A stretch of DNA of 64,000 nt from Pterois miles (taxonomy: Eukaryota; Chordata; Actinopteri; Perciformes; Scorpaenidae), in NCBI GenBank assembly GCA_947000775.1, contig CAMQGK010000008.1, positions 9,760,501 to 9,824,500 on the forward strand. Reading direction: 5' to 3'. Shown here one piece after another: positions 25,620 to 63,290 of the stretch (the first letter of the stretch is position 1; each line of letters begins with the position of its first letter). Position numbers and translations under genes: made by a program. The notes beneath the pieces were generated by a model. The model had not been told where the DNA came from. It saw only the letters and a program-made list of their open reading frames with translations, and made no database searches.

Positions 25620-27349
25620 AGTTCACAAAGTCATTTATTGCAGCGCACTTTACATGTAGACATTCAATTCCTTTCCACAGGACGGTAAGAGATCACTCAA
25701 TCTATTGTTAGAGAACAGTCTCTTCTGTACATCCTCTGCCGTAAGGAGGTCCGGTTTACAAAGTCAGTACAGGATGGGATCCCTTCAGACAGATTAAAAG
25801 GGGAAGGGGGGACTGTTAGTCATAAAAATGCTAAGCTACACTGTCTGCAATCCAAATGTGAATGATACAAAAATAAATAGCTGAGAACATTTTGTTTTGG
25901 AGGAAAAACCTTTTTGAGGTGGTGTCATCTCATCCTCACCCTGCGTTAAGGTCAGGTTTTAATCTATGCAGTGCAAATTTAATATTTCACAATATCATCG
26001 CTTCTGTACAAAGTCACTCTCCCAACAGTTCATCACAGCACGTTGCTTTCTTCTGTCTGTTTCAGCATTTAGTGGAATGTCATGTTGTCTGTCTGTCTTG
26101 ACACAGTGTCAGCAGTACTGAAAAAGCCCCTTGCAGTATAAAGCTCGCATTGCTACCAAAGCTACTGTGTGTGTAAACCATAAAAGCAATCTTGTCCGCG
26201 AATAGTATACACCTGATTTAAAAACTAAATACTGGTTCGTTCTATGCTAGAGTAAGGAATAGCCCCGATACATCTGACTTACAGCTCTAATTTAACATTA
26301 CAATAAGGCATATTAGCTGAACATTAAAGTATGTTACCGTTAAAAGATGCAGATATTAAAAAAACAAGAGGCACTGATCTGTCTTTCCCTGCAAGAGAAC
26401 ACGTTTGTTTTAAAGTGTGGGGATCAGTAGTGTGGCGTGCCTTTTCACTTCCTGTTGATGTATTTGTGTTATAATCTCCTCTTCCAATTGGCTGGTTGCA
26501 ATGTTGTTGCAGAGATCAATAATACTTCTTTAAGACCTGTTTTGATTGCAGGGCATCTGGAATGTTGTAGAATCAATTTTAGTGACTGATAATTAGTGAT
26601 TGTCCTCAGTTCTCTCCCATTCACACGTGTGCTTCCAACGCTTATTTACACACAAGACAGAGCGGCGCTCTGAAACCTGGACATTTACAATGAAACAAAC
26701 TGGAACATTCATTAAGACCTGGATCACACAGACAGTCAAGACATCAAGACTCCAAAAAAAGAAAGGAAAAAAAAGGCAACCCTGGCTTCATATTTCCACC
26801 CCAAAGGAAACAATATGTACAAAAAGACAGGTGGACTTGAGTAATTTCTTCTTTTCAGAAAGTGCACAAACAAACAGTCGGGGTATGTACACAGTCTGAA
26901 ACATCTCAGACTGATCTGATCTGATCTTATCTGGGGACAGTTGGGACAGATATATGCGAAATGGGCAAAAAGCTATAACACACATACATAGGGGCAGTCA
27001 ATACATACTGTACAGTGATTCACCGTTCTATACACCGTCTGTAAAGAAACACACCTCAACTAGTCCCAAAAGATTCACTGCAGCTTTACAAGCCCTTAAC
27101 AGAAACAGTCCCACCTGTAAGGAGCTGCTCGGAAAGCCTTTGAAAAGCATCATAAGGTTGTTAAAAAAAAAAATAGCAGATGATGGGCATCTTCCAAGAC
27201 AAAGGGAAGAAGAATTACCATGTTTGGGCGATTGGAGGTGTTTAAATAGCAAAATCATTTTGCCCCCATCCCCCAGCCCTGCCATCGCTTATCCTTCCCC
27301 CCCTGCCAGCACAGGTGACCAGTCAGATTTTTCATGTTTGTGTTTGTGG
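25620..27349 (-). other. dennd4c: dennd4c 3' UTR
   Basis: This follows the TGA of dennd4c. On the minus strand the sequence runs without splice evidence to an AATAAA (TTTATT at 25634-25639 on the plus strand), giving a 3' UTR of roughly 1.7 kb. Plus-strand open frames here (for example 26600-26899 and 26954-27496) are antisense and have no family match. Confidence 0.6.
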
Positions 27350-50497
<23,148 letters not shown>

Positions 50498-53260
50498 GGC
50501 TGGGCGTACCTGGAAGTAAGAAAATAGAGATATGAGATTAATTTAGAATGATATTTATATCACCTGTGCCACATTCGTAGAAGACATACAAGTATTCTAT
50601 TCTCAGCGGTGGTTTAAACTATACCCAAGCACAGCCTATTGCTTCACACATACAGATACTGTATTCAGGCGACAGCTGAGGAGGACACTGCATGTTAGTG
50701 AAAGCTGTAACATCTCACTATGGGACAGTGGGATGGATTACACATGCTAGCATACACAGAATGTTAAGTAATACTGTGGCAAAGGCAATAAAAGGATCCT
50801 TTAAGGCTGCTGCACCACAACGAAGCAAACAAACTGGGGGACACACAAGGAGTAATGAAGGGACTGGATTTGTTGACGGTTACACAACACTCTTGTCATT
50901 GTATATCACCGCAATGCTCTGGTTATGTTGAGAGAGTTAAAGCTCCGGTGGCTACGGAGAGCCATGGGAGAGCAGCCGAGCCTGGAGGAATGCTCTGAAA
51001 TGCCACCGAGAGCGTAAATCAAGAAGACACCAAAGTCTATAAAACATTGAAATAGGTGTCTTTTGCCATTTTTATTAATATATGCAAGTATTTTTTGAGT
51101 TTGAGTTTTCTAGTTAATGTTTGAATAATACTTGCCAATCCTCATGGTTTTCCCAGTTCCCCCCCAAAGTCAAAATTCTCCCATATTTCTCCTGATCTAT
51201 GACAAATTTTCACACTTTTTTTTCCTTTTCATCATCTTAGTCTGTTCCTGGAACCAAACAGTGTGTGTAATCCCTACTGCTTCCACCCGGACAACAATAG
51301 AGCTACACCAACTGTCGTTTCCTGGCTGAAGAGAACAGTCTATGCTCGCGACACAGCGCTGTTTGAGCTCATGTTTAAACAGCCCTCGCCACGGCGTACA
51401 GCGCCCAAAGTTGGGCTTTGCTCCAAGCAGTGAAAAGCCGTCATGGCAAGACTCAAGCCGCTGGAAATAGTGTATTTCAGAGCTCAGTGGTGCTCTTATT
51501 GCGTTATATTGGAAAGGGCTTTCAGTGAGTGAGAGGAGAGAGAAATGGAGAGTACTAAGTGAAAGAAATACTAAAGCAGGAGCAAAAATAAATAAAAATT
51601 GATGAATATTAGTTTATACCAGAGATTCACATGCCAAGTTCACAGCAGAGGGCTGAATTATTCTGTTTTCTTTCCTGGGAGTTGAAGGTAAAATCAAAAG
51701 TTTAACATAAAAATGCTGCTGCAGTTATTTTTACTCTTTTAAAGTCATCAGAATGCCGACATTCACTAGACATGAAATGCCACTCTCTAAAGTATGTAAT
51801 AAGGAAGGTGCAGCACATTTAAAAATTGCTGCTCATCACTCTATGGTGCAAAAAATGTCTTCCTGTGCCAATGAAAAGCACTAGACTTTTCGAGCCCAGC
51901 CAAAAACAACAGACAGCAACCGGTTGTCTGAGGAGGAGAAAGAGAAACTTAAAGCTAACACATCCACGTCGCCTTCAAAGGGCTGCTAGGGACCTACACG
52001 GGAAGTTCAGTTTTTCCAGTGGTGAGTCAGCTGTGGCGGGAGGGGGGAAAGAAGCCTCTTTGTGTAGCAACAGCGAGCACAGACAGCCCCGGACTTCATG
52101 ACGAAGACTGATACTGTCCATTGTAGTTTTTTCATTTGTATTCTGGGCTTCTGCATCTTAAAAGGCAACAAAGTTGTTCTGCAAAATAAAAAAAAGCCAG
52201 AGAGAATCTAAGGAGCACATGTGAAGCTGTTTCATGCATTGTAGATGGAGACAGGAGTGCATGCTAACGTGTACTGGATGCAATAGTGCAGACCATCCGT
52301 TGGCTGGTGCTGTGGAATGAGTGGCAGGAGGCAGACTGACCAACCCAGGAGGAAAATTATTCAGCCACAGCGAGACAGCAAACAGCTGACACACGTTACA
52401 CATGTTTTCCACACAAAAGAAAAATCTGTTCTAAAGTTTTAGCCTGCTTTTTAGATTTCCATCAGCTATACAGCAAGCAGTCTGGGACAACAATAGTTAA
52501 ATTAATGTTCAATTCTTCTGACCAGTATTCAAACGCTTATCTGATTGACGGATGAATGCTTTTTAGTCAGAAACTTGGCATTTTGCCCAGGTGAACATGC
52601 CAAAATCGATTTGTTTCAAGAACACTGCCAGCCTTACAGTCCAGGTAGCTTTGAGGAATTGTAGCTGGATATTTGCCCAGAATATGGCCCAGTTTTTCTT
52701 TCCTTTTTCGAAAACAATGTCGGGAAATCAAAGAGGAGAGAGTGCAACTGTATGAGCGGCGAAAACAATGCATGCCATATCCAAGCAGAGACTGAATGAC
52801 TTTGACTTTCCATGAACAAACAGGGCAATAAAAGTGCATCAGTGAAGATGGGATGAGGATCTTTTTAAATGGAAATGAATTCACTTTATTTCAGTATTCT
52901 CCTTCTAATGTTGGACATTTACTCCTCCTGAGGAATGTCACTTACGGTATTTGTTCGTGTGAGTAAAATTTGTAAAAGCCCAAATGATTCCAGATGTGGT
53001 TTTTCACAACACAATGAATAACTTCTCTCTCTTTAATAAGCACGCTGGATCCAGCTCTTATTTTATGACGATGCACAGCGGCAAATCTAGAGACATGCTT
53101 TAACTGTTCTGAAGAGATTTACTGCACTGTATCCATGGTTACATCTACAGCCGGTCAAAACCCAATTCAAAAACAAAATGCTGTTTTCAGACTATATGTG
53201 CTTTTTAGCAAACCACACTCAATTTGTTCTCGCCAAATGCAGGCCAGTTAATGTACTCTG

Positions 53261-53263
<3 letters not shown>

Positions 53264-53304
<41 letters not shown>
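53264..53304. repeat. (GT)n microsatellite, about 20 units
   Basis: An uninterrupted TG/GT run. Confidence 0.97.
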
Positions 53305-53307
<3 letters not shown>

Positions 53308-54539
53308 CTAGAGTTTGAACGAAGTAGAGCCTTTATAAAATCATTGCATTCATGTATCTGGGTCTTTATGATATTTCACAGGTGCTTGTTAAGAGCAGAT
53401 GTCTATGCATGGAATATAGACCAACATGTACTACATGACTGCAAACAGAGTAAACCACAAACCACACCAAGAGGTCCAATCTGTGTTTAAGTATAGAGCA
53501 TCTAACCGGATGTCAGGCAGTGCATTACACCTGCTTCCGACACCTGCACTAATATTTTCTCAGAGGAATACTGTGTTAAGTCACACACATGAGCTGACCC
53601 AGCAGCATATAAGCAACAACTGTATTTACAGCGTTTTGAACTACATTGAAGGTGCTCTATATGATATCCAGAGCATTAATATAGTGGCAAACACCTATTT
53701 GTTATGTTCAGATATAGTGGAATAATGTCTACCTGAGCAGAGAATGAAGTCCCTCTCCCTCTGTGTGTTGTAATCTAAGCTTCTCATTGCTTTGTTGACA
53801 TTGCCAGACATGGCTGCACATGCCTTTAAGTGCTTGTTAGCGTGCCCCATTGGCTCTGCACTGCTTTCATTCGGCGGTTACAGTTAATAATGACGTCCCA
53901 AATACGGAAGCATAGTATCCACCCTCCGGTTCCCCCCTAGGTTAGCGCTCTTAGCTCTGTCAGCACTGTTGATGTAGGTTTCACTGTTAGCACCATTAGC
54001 TACAAGCCGTCGCCATGTTGAGAGCCATGTGGAAATAATGGAAATGCTCCCAATTCTGCATTTAGCACCTTTAACTATGTATTACAAGTGGTAACCAAAG
54101 GCTGAGAAGGCAAACTTGTTGGTAAAGAGTGTCTTGTTTCGACATCCAGCAGACATGTTGCATCCATTTGGAGTCATGTCTCTTGCCAAGAGATCAATAT
54201 TCACTCTCCTCTTAGCTACGTTTTTCTGCTTTCTGTTTTTCAACTTCTGATGGAAATATGTGGCTCTTTCGCTGCTAAATGCTATTCATCATGTATCACC
54301 AGCTAGTTGCTAGCTTTGCATATAGGCTACAGTTTTCAAACTTTTTGCTATCTTTAATGAAACTACAAGTACTATCTGTGCAGCTATACTCTTCAAGTGC
54401 TCAACATTAAAGAAGACATATGATGAAAAACTTGTTCTCATACTTTTGGGAGTGCCGACCAACCTACAAACTGTCAAATAAGATGACCCAGTCAGGTTTT
54501 TGAGTGGGTGAATGTTGGTACATTCAGACACAGTATGAG

Positions 54540-54637
54540 AAAAATAATGTTTTCTTTAACATTAGAGCATGTCAACATGTTCAGGCAGAAATCCAAAATA
54601 CAAGTATGAATCTGAAAATGAGCATGTCCCCTTTAAA
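54540..54637. repeat. TTAA-flanked MITE, family G (end fragment)
   Basis: It contains 'gagcatgtcaacatgttc', 'caagtatgaatctgaaaatg' and the terminus 'gcatgtcccctttaa', matching one end of the 35444-35918 element. Confidence 0.6.
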
Positions 54638-57600
54638 TGACTCTTCAGGATAATAAGGCCAGTTCTAAGCCTGATTCTCCTGCATTAGCAAGTCAGCAGA
54701 AAAAGACTGGATGTGATGTAGTGTCTCACTTTCTCGCTTCACATAAAAAAGCAATTTTTGCCAATTTCTTAATTTAAGATCTCTGTTTTGCTGCCGTAAC
54801 ATGTACATTTTAACCTTTGTCACAAGCATTAGCCTCTACCATTCATGTGCTCTGACGTTGGTATAAAAACATCAATTCTGTGAGTCATACAATTTCCCGA
54901 CAATATGAGCACAGATCACCACAAAGCAAACAAACACTATCATGGGCAACCAGCAGATCTGTTTGGTCCTGAGTGGTGCCCTATGAACATTCACCATGCC
55001 GGTGAATCAACATGCAATTTACTGAGGACATCAAACACAACATTGTCACCAATTGCCACAGCATTTCTCTGCGAAGCCAACTAGGCTGGTGGCAGGTGTG
55101 CTAACACCCTTAAGGCTGGAACCCTTTGTGACGGCCCCCTCGGCCTCCACCACAACCATACAAATATCTCTTTGTGACAGCCCATGACAGACAAACACTG
55201 ACGCTGCCATGGCAACTGAGCCCTAACAATGCCAGGCTGCACGACCCTGAGCTGCGGTAGTGTTACTCTAGCTGAGAAAATTGATCTCCAAGACTTTCGA
55301 GGGTTCTCTGTAGTCTGCCGTCGGCCTTAAAGGACGGCGGAACGGTGGAGAAGGCTTGTTTCATTGTGCGCTTATTATGTCTGGCAAGCAAATAAAACAT
55401 GGTAGTGGCCATAAACGGCGGCGGTGTTGACAGTGGATTACACTAAAAGCTTTAAAGCTATTGTAAACACGAGCGAACATAACATTAAGGATTTTCCGCT
55501 CCTCTCGTTCTCCAATTGTGACAGCATGCATGCAGGGTGGAAAACATTCAGGGGAACTTTTAAAACCTCGAGGCATAAATTATGAACCTTCCTGGGTCAA
55601 ATAGTAAAATGACTGCTGAGTCAACCGGGCAGACGATCTGGTGCATTAAATTTCCACTGTATTAAGTCTTGTGCTGTAACTCGAGCCTCTACTGGTTGTG
55701 CTCTGCCCCTCCCTTCCCGTGTGAAAACCTGTTCCTCTGTTACTCCTGAGCCCCGATGATCGAGTGTCACCTTCTTTGTCCGGGTCACTACGAACCACGG
55801 CAAAAATGCTACAAAGCTTTAGAGGACACGTACTGACCGGTTACTCTGAAACTGGTTTCTGACTGCCTTGTAGCTGTGGATTCTTAACACTTAGGCCTAA
55901 ATGTGGAGGTCATTATTACTTTCATTTTTAATGTAAAATGCACGCAGTAGATACTGTACACACAGTTTATTCATCACTGGAATTAGGTCAAGCAAGGTGT
56001 GACATATAATGAGCAAAACTATTTATGCTGTACTGGATTTTTAATTAACTTCTACATTAATGTATTCTCAACTTGATCCATAACTGTAAGACACATTTTA
56101 TATTCACTTTCATTAGTCATGTTATCTTAGTAGGAATACTGATGAAATTCACACATCCTCTTAACAATAAGTCAAATACAAAACACAAAGGAATTGCATA
56201 CACATTCTTTGAATCAGTGTGACTTCCTGTTTCCAGTGATTACCAGTATTGTTGATGTCCTTCACTGATAAATGTCCATAAATCTTATAATCTTAACTTA
56301 CTCTGACAATAACAACACATGTCATGAGTAGGAGCCATAAGCCTGTGAATAAAGAAAGTGAAAGGCAAGCAAAAAGTCCACAATGCAGAACAGGTTTTGC
56401 TGTTCAGGCCTCACTGATGTGGAGGGACCACTCCTCACTTTTTTGAATATATTCTCTAGTCTCAATGTCCTACCATGTTGAAAGAACCACAGATGCTCCA
56501 ACTGGCTCATTACAAATTACTTGAATGGTGGTCTTAAAAATTACACAAATAAATGAAGCCATTCAAACCACAATCTCACTGCCTAATAATGCATCATTGC
56601 CTCCTGACTAGAGAGGATCCAGCTGATAGCAGCAGGACTTCACATTCATTTTGGGCGACTAGCAATAATTATTTTGCAAATGAATAAATATTCTGTTTTC
56701 GTTGTTGTTTTCTGTGATTATTTTTCAGCCTTTTGGATGCCAGATGGATTGGCAGTGACAACACCTAATGCACTTTTTTACCAGTTGTGGGAAAGAAATG
56801 TACCAACATTAGTTTGTTATATTGTCTGATCTTTCGAGCTGCTCTGGGATCATTCAGAGAGGCATGTAGGGGAGGACACCTATCAAGATTTTTTAAGATA
56901 AGACAACGCAAGTTTGACAGGAGTAACTGAATACAAGGGGATGATATGAATCACTGCCTCCAGTACAATAGCCTATTCTTTTTTGAATCAGTAACAAGTA
57001 GTACAGAAGAGTATGTTAACATTTCAGATTAGCCAGCTGAGAAAGTAACACTAGGAGCACTTATCATCTGAGGCAAATCTGTGGGATTAAGTCTATTCTG
57101 TGTTTTAGCTGTGATCACTCGTAAGGCTTTCACACAATGGGGCTGTGACGAATCAAATGAACAACACAAAAATGTGAAATACTAATCTGCGGATATTTCA
57201 TACCAGCAGTGATGCAAATTTATGACAGTTGCAACACTTTTTTAGTATAAAGGTGTGAATAGATTGGTGCAGGCAAAAGCCAAAACCAGCAAAAGCAAAC
57301 TTCATTACTCCTTTCAACATTGACAAAGGAAGTGCACACAAAACGCAATTCTTCCATTCTTACCTTTCACAATAAAAGCCCTAGACATATACAGTGCATG
57401 ACTGTTTACCAGAGGCAAATTCAGTAAAAGGAAACTTAAAAATAGCTCACAGTAGTTTAGGCTATACAACAATTTACCTGCCAGACACTGCTCTGGGTCA
57501 AGAGGATCCAGTTTTGTCCTCTAAATCTATTCAAAACTTTAATTCTGTCACAGATTTGCATCACTGCCGGTATGAATAGTTTTGATGCTTTTTGTTTATT

Positions 57601-58405
57601 CGTCAGGTTCCCAGTGGAGTGGATCATTCCTTGAGGCCCTTGATTTCCCTGCAGTGGAAAGTCCTGTTCTTTGACGGTGGCACTGGTCTTAACTTGCTCG
57701 CAAACACGCCAAAGATTGGCTATGCAGCCCAACGGCCCCCGAGGGCTGAGGAAAACTCCTTCGACTGCCATGAAGAAAACTGGGAAGGTCCTATGCTACA
57801 CGTGTGTCTGCCAAACCTGATGTTTGTTCACTGTCTGGCATTAATGGCATTCACCTGGCCAGCCCCTTCACTTCCAAGGTACCAAATTCAAAAAAAGATG
57901 AAGAGGCAGAAACCGAGATTTCTCCATTTAAGTACACAGAGTGGAACCCCTTACTCCATCCCCCATGGTCTGTCCCACAATGATCTCATCCCTTTCACAC
58001 AAAAGAGCCTGGAGGCTTGTTCCCCAGGGGTGAAAGAGCCTGTCTGCTTGTGTGTGCATGACGCAGTGTTTGTGTGTGTGTGTAATGCTGGACAACAGAC
58101 AGTGCTGTGTCTGTCTTAGTTATTGCAGCAGGAGCCCCGCCATGCAGATCCACTCGCAGCTTGACTGAAACAGCAGCTGAGCATGACACACACAATTGTC
58201 AAGTACTGAACCCTGGACCCGGCAATTGAGAATAAAAATGCAGTGTTTACTGAGTTTGTATAGTATGTGGTAACCATGCTAGGGAGCGGGCTGACCCTTG
58301 GTTATGAACAGTAGGACTGGCTGATGCTTCAAACCCTCTACTGTGACAAGTCTACGTGTATACTGTGCCTATTCATCTGCATGCAACCGGGCCGCAGAAG
58401 TGCAC

Positions 58406-58889
58406 TTAAAAGTATAGTTTAGGTTCTTATCCACAGTCAGTGTATTACCTACAGTAGGTGACAGGACACCCCCAGCTGGGAGAAGCACACCGGAGTTAAG
58501 TGATGTACCGCTGTGGACAGGGCCGGCTGCAAAACACATTTTAGCCACCTAAATAAAGGCCCACCAAAAAAGTGTACAGTATATTTAGAATATTTTTTGT
58601 GGGTTTATCTTGCCGTGAGACAGCGATATATTCGGTCTGTTTCTGTTATCTATGCTGCCAAAAAATGCTTCCAAAACAACTACACTCCATTGAAAAAACT
58701 GTAAATTTACCGTGCAGAAGATGAAATTATTGTCAGAATTTGGTTAGTTCAGATTCAACGTCACACAATAGCATAAACAAACTAAGCGATCGATGCAGCG
58801 TTAGACCAGCAACTCTCGTGTTCTACACACTGACTATGCATAAGTACCTCATATAATCCCACTTCAAAACAACTGAACTGTCCCTTTAA
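58406..58889. mobile_element. TTAA-flanked MITE, family F
   Basis: It is bounded by TTAA at 58406-58409 and 58886-58889. The right terminus is 'gaactgtccctttaa'. The interior matches 33759-34530 ('cagtgtattacctacag', 'gacagggccggctgcaaaac', 'ttttagccacctaaa'). Confidence 0.8.
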
Positions 58890-60980
58890 AATTATTTCTG
58901 AAAGCTCAGCTATGCCAACTGACACAAAAAAAATAGTCAAAAATCTGCAAAGGAAAAGGAAGTTTTATTTCAGCTTTAACAGCCTCCAACACATTATTAG
59001 CCTCTAAGCTCCAGTGGTAGCCGTTGAGCCATGGTGTGTTAGCTTCTGTCTGCTTCAAGTGCCACTCTGTAGCTCTGTGCTTTGGAGGATCGGAAGAGCA
59101 AAGTGGCCTTCCCTGCCACCTGTCATCACAGCATGCTGTAGGTGGCGAAGGCCAGGCCGAGTGTAAGGTGCCAATGAGGTGACAAAACCTCCATTTTACA
59201 ATGACTGCAGAAAAAAAAAAAAAACAACAGATGCTCTTTTCTGCTTTTTCTGATGTGGAGTGTGAGTTTGAGGGAAGATGAGCTCAAATTGAAGCCAGTT
59301 GAGTTGATTGAATTCATATGGTGCAGGCTACAGTGTGAGTGTGCACATAGTTGGCTGTTAAACTGGTCTGTAAATGCATCCTGCTTAACCTTAACAGTGA
59401 GCTGTGATGACACTAACCTAGCCTAGTGTCAAACCTAACACTAGCCTTTGGTTTACGATACAGAAAATAAGTCAAAATGCTGACAAAAATGTGCTCAAGC
59501 GCACTTGATACTTGATATAAAGTAGGGAATATATTTAACTGTTCAATATTTGCAGTTCAGAGTGTGTGAAAGGTGTAGTCTATCTGCTTTTTGGCTTCAG
59601 ATAAGCCTGTGTGATAGCCTGGCATTATCATATCCATATGCTAACACAACCTCTCTGTAGCTCTGCACAGCATGCACAAAGCAAAAGACCGATGAACTCT
59701 GTTCCTCATTCATGTTTGTCTAACCATGGCAGTGGCGTTTTTTTTTTTTTTTTTATGTAGAGGCAATACATAAAATCCAGTTTCATTTAGGGACTGGTGT
59801 TATCTGTCAACAAGCTTCTCAGAATAGGTATCAGACTGACAAATCACACAGATAACAATGTTTTTTTTTTCCCCATTTCATTTTGTTCCTTTGGACACTG
59901 GTTGCTCCACTTGAATTGTTACTGAAATACTGTCCTGATATTTGCAAAGTGTAAATTTGCAAAACAAAACATGTTCACATAAATTAAAAAAAGAGGAATA
60001 ATATACTACAGCTGCAACAAGTTATTTTAAATTAATGCATATATGCTATACATTTAAAAAAAATGTATTACTTAATCTATAATGGTACTGAAGTAATTAC
60101 AAATGCTCATTTCTCAAAGTCAAAAAATGACTTAGTAAACACGCCACACAAAACAGACACAATTAGTCAATTTAATAATAATAATTATCAAAACTGTCCA
60201 TCACTGACTAACTGCTGGGCGAAAAAATTAACCTCTTAAAAATCTGACACTATTATGTCTGTCAGAGGTTCTGATGGGCTCAGTCTTATTGCTCATATGA
60301 AACTAGAAAACCGAAGGAATCCAGTGTTATGCTAAAATTGGCATGTCATATTCAAAGGGGTCCCTTGACCTCTGTAAAGCTGTATGAAATGTATGTTGAC
60401 GAATGGCATCATTTGCGCAATATATTGCAATATATCTTAAGGCAATACTCAGCATAGTGCAAAATGCTTAAATAAGATCATAATAAGATCATAGCTTGAC
60501 TTAAGTATTGTGATACTATTGCATCGTGGGGCCTGTGGTGATTCCCACCTCCAACACCACAAACTGACCAACTGTTTCAGCTCCATAACAGACATCCACT
60601 GAAGTTTATCACGCTGTCTGTTCCCCTTTTACCATTTTATCTCTGTACCTCGTTGCCAGTCCAACAGCAACCCTGCAGTACTGGATCCTTGTTTAATGTT
60701 TTGTCAAGATAACATTAAAACAGCCGGTAGAAATCAATGACTACATAATAACTGAAGCTGAAAATTTCCACTTTTTCTTCCTGGGTCACTGTGGGTCTGT
60801 AGTTATACACTACAACCAACTGGCCATGTGACTGAAGAGGAAGGTGTGCTTTCATGAGAAAGTGACACACTTTAGCTGAACTGTCAAAAACAAGTGTTGG
60901 CTGCGCAGCCAACGGCAGCAGGTAGGTCATGCTTCACACAACACAAGAGGGTTACACGAGGACAGTGGCAACATTTTTTT

Positions 60981-61805
60981 TTAAGAGGACCTATTATGCT
61001 CATTTTCAGGTACATACTTGTATTTTGCGTTCCTACTAGAACATGTTTACATGTTCAAAAAAAATGTCTGTGCTGCAGCACCTCTTTTCAAACCTCTGAG
61101 CCCTTGCCCAGTCTGCTCTGATTGGGCAGCTGGCCCACTCTGTTGTGATTGGTCAATCAAACCAAACTCTTCGGACTCCGCTCCAGCTCCGTTCTAACTA
61201 GCTTTGTTTCAGTCTGCTAAACTAGCCGCAAGGCGGGTATTAGAGGTCGACCAATATGTTTTTTCCCCCTCGATATCTTTGGCTGGTTTTATTTTTAAAC
61301 TGCTTAATAAAACAGCTTAATAATAACAAATGATACACAGAACGTCAACTTAAGTAAACATTTATTGAACAACATTTATGGTCTGTCTCTCCAATCTACA
61401 TGTTGTGTCTGCACAGTTTCTCCCAATTAGGACGCTGTTCTTCTCACACTCTTGCAAAGGTTAGCCCACTGGGCTACATCTACTGAGGTCTGCCGGTAGA
61501 ATGGCAATTTGACTGAAACAAGGGGCGGCGTCACACATGTACAGTAACAACACTGGGCTGCCCGCAGATGTGCCCGCTTGCTATTCAGCTTAATATGCTC
61601 AGACCTTTAGCGGGTATTATGCAAATGTGTTACTTGGTGACATCACCATGTTATGGAAGAAAAGGCGGGACTTCAAGCAAGTCAGTTCAGGAGCAGTGTT
61701 TCTGTAGGGGAGAGTAGCTTCCTTTAGCATGGACTTTAGGCTTTGTTACTTTGCAGACCTTTAACATGCACAAAAAAGCACAAAAGCATAATAGGTCCCA
61801 TTTAA
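60981..61805. mobile_element. TTAA-flanked MITE, family G, with a nested insertion
   Basis: It is bounded by TTAA at 60981-60984 and 61802-61805, with inverted AGAGGACCTATTATG-like termini. At 825 bp it is longer than the 475-bp copy. The extra sequence (about 61240-61560), beginning 'ggtcgaccaatatgtttttt', looks like a different element inserted into it. Confidence 0.75.
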
Positions 61806-62539
61806 ATAAAATTATTTAAAGTTTGTTGTAAAACACGACAACTAAAGGGAACCTGGGTAGGTTAGTTAGACGATGAGAGGTAGCTCAGAGCAGTGAGGCT
61901 GGGATCAGCAGTAGAAACGTCACAAGACTGCCTCCCTCCCGGAGCGTGACAGCCCGGCGGACAGAGAGCATTCTTTCCACTCTAAGGAGAAGGGAAAGAG
62001 GGCAAACTCGTTGCCCTTACTAACTAGCTGGGCCTAGAACAGCTCGGAGCCAGGCCTACGAAAAGAAGACACAACTGTTGCACATCACACCAGAGTACAA
62101 GGTTCAGAGGAAGGAAATAGGTTACCTGAGAGGGCTTTTGGCTGGCTTACAAGATCCTTGCTATGTAGGCTAGAAACAATTATCTGGAGTTAATATGTCT
62201 TAAGACATGCAAAACAGGCATCTTAACAAAATGCACTGAAGTGTCTCAGGCAATGGCTAAGCAAAGCCAAGAACTTGCATTGTCAGTAGTGTTGGAGTCA
62301 AATCTGCATTTATTTCTGGCAAATGAAGTATAAACACCAAAATAAACACATTTGTAACGGCAATGTTGAGAAAAAGGATCCAGGTTTCTGAAGTGTCCTT
62401 GTCAGGAAATGACTCCCTACCAGCTCTGGGGACGCTGCTGAAGATGACCTCAGACCTCTTTATGGAGAAAGACTTCCTTTGCATGAGTAATACAACAATA
62501 TGTAGTTAATAATTACTATCTAGAAAAGACTAGAGGTAC

Positions 62540-63290
62540 CTGAAGTGCTGAAGAAGCTGATTCAACTGAACTTCAAGCTGTCAGCTGGTGTGGGTGATGA
62601 ATTTACCAGGAGAAAATCTTCAGTAAACCAAAAGACGATGTCAGTTAACCTGGGTACTATATCGATATTACATTGACGTCGTCATCATAGATTATGGATA
62701 CAGTAATATGGTAAAAGTGTTGTGTTTTCCTGGTCTTAAAGGCTGCATTGCAGTAAAGTCGTGTCATTTTCTGACCTTACTTGACTGCCCTATTATTTTT
62801 TTTTTTCATTTTGTCCACATTACTGATGATTACTTATGAAAAATCTCATTTTGTAAATATCTTGTTGAAGCACCAATAGTCAACCCTAAAATATTACCGC
62901 AATATGGTCCAAAATATTGTGGTATCTAATTTTCTCCATATCGCCCACTCCTAGTGTCCGTTAAAAGTGTTGAGTGAAGACCCGAGACCTAAAAGTGAAG
63001 TGTCTGTAAAATGTAGACTCTGTATCAGCAGTAAATAAAGTTGAAGTGTCATCAAAAGCTAAAGTGCTCAGTAAAGTTGAAATATATAAGTGAAAGTGAT
63101 GAAAAGAGTTAATGATTCAATGGAACTTCAAACCCTGAAAGAAGAAACGTCAGTTAAAGGAAGCGTAAATGATAAACTGACCTGGAAGTGTCAGCTATAA
63201 AATTAAGAGAAATTAGTGTTGGCTGACGTGTAAGCAGTTGTATTGTCTTCTGAAGAGTACGAGATAAAAGTGACTTTACTGAAGAGATCT
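62540..63290. repeat. Degenerate AAGTG-rich array interrupted by a MITE
   Basis: Short, poorly conserved motifs of the type 'aaagtgaagtgtc', 'cagtaaagttgaa' and 'cctgaagtgctgaa' recur irregularly on both sides of the element at 62648-62955. No fixed period could be assigned by eye. Confidence 0.45.
62648..62955. mobile_element. Probable hAT-like MITE
   Basis: The right end, 'ctccatatcgcccactccta', is the terminus of a repeat family common in fish. The left end ('cctgggtactatatcgatat') is a weak inverted match. The interior is noncoding. Confidence 0.55.

Noticed and set aside
57592..58119. 175-aa plus-strand open frame
   Set aside because: No family resemblance, low-complexity Cys/Val end from a GT-rich run, and no splice or promoter context. 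Its length is within chance for 64 kb.
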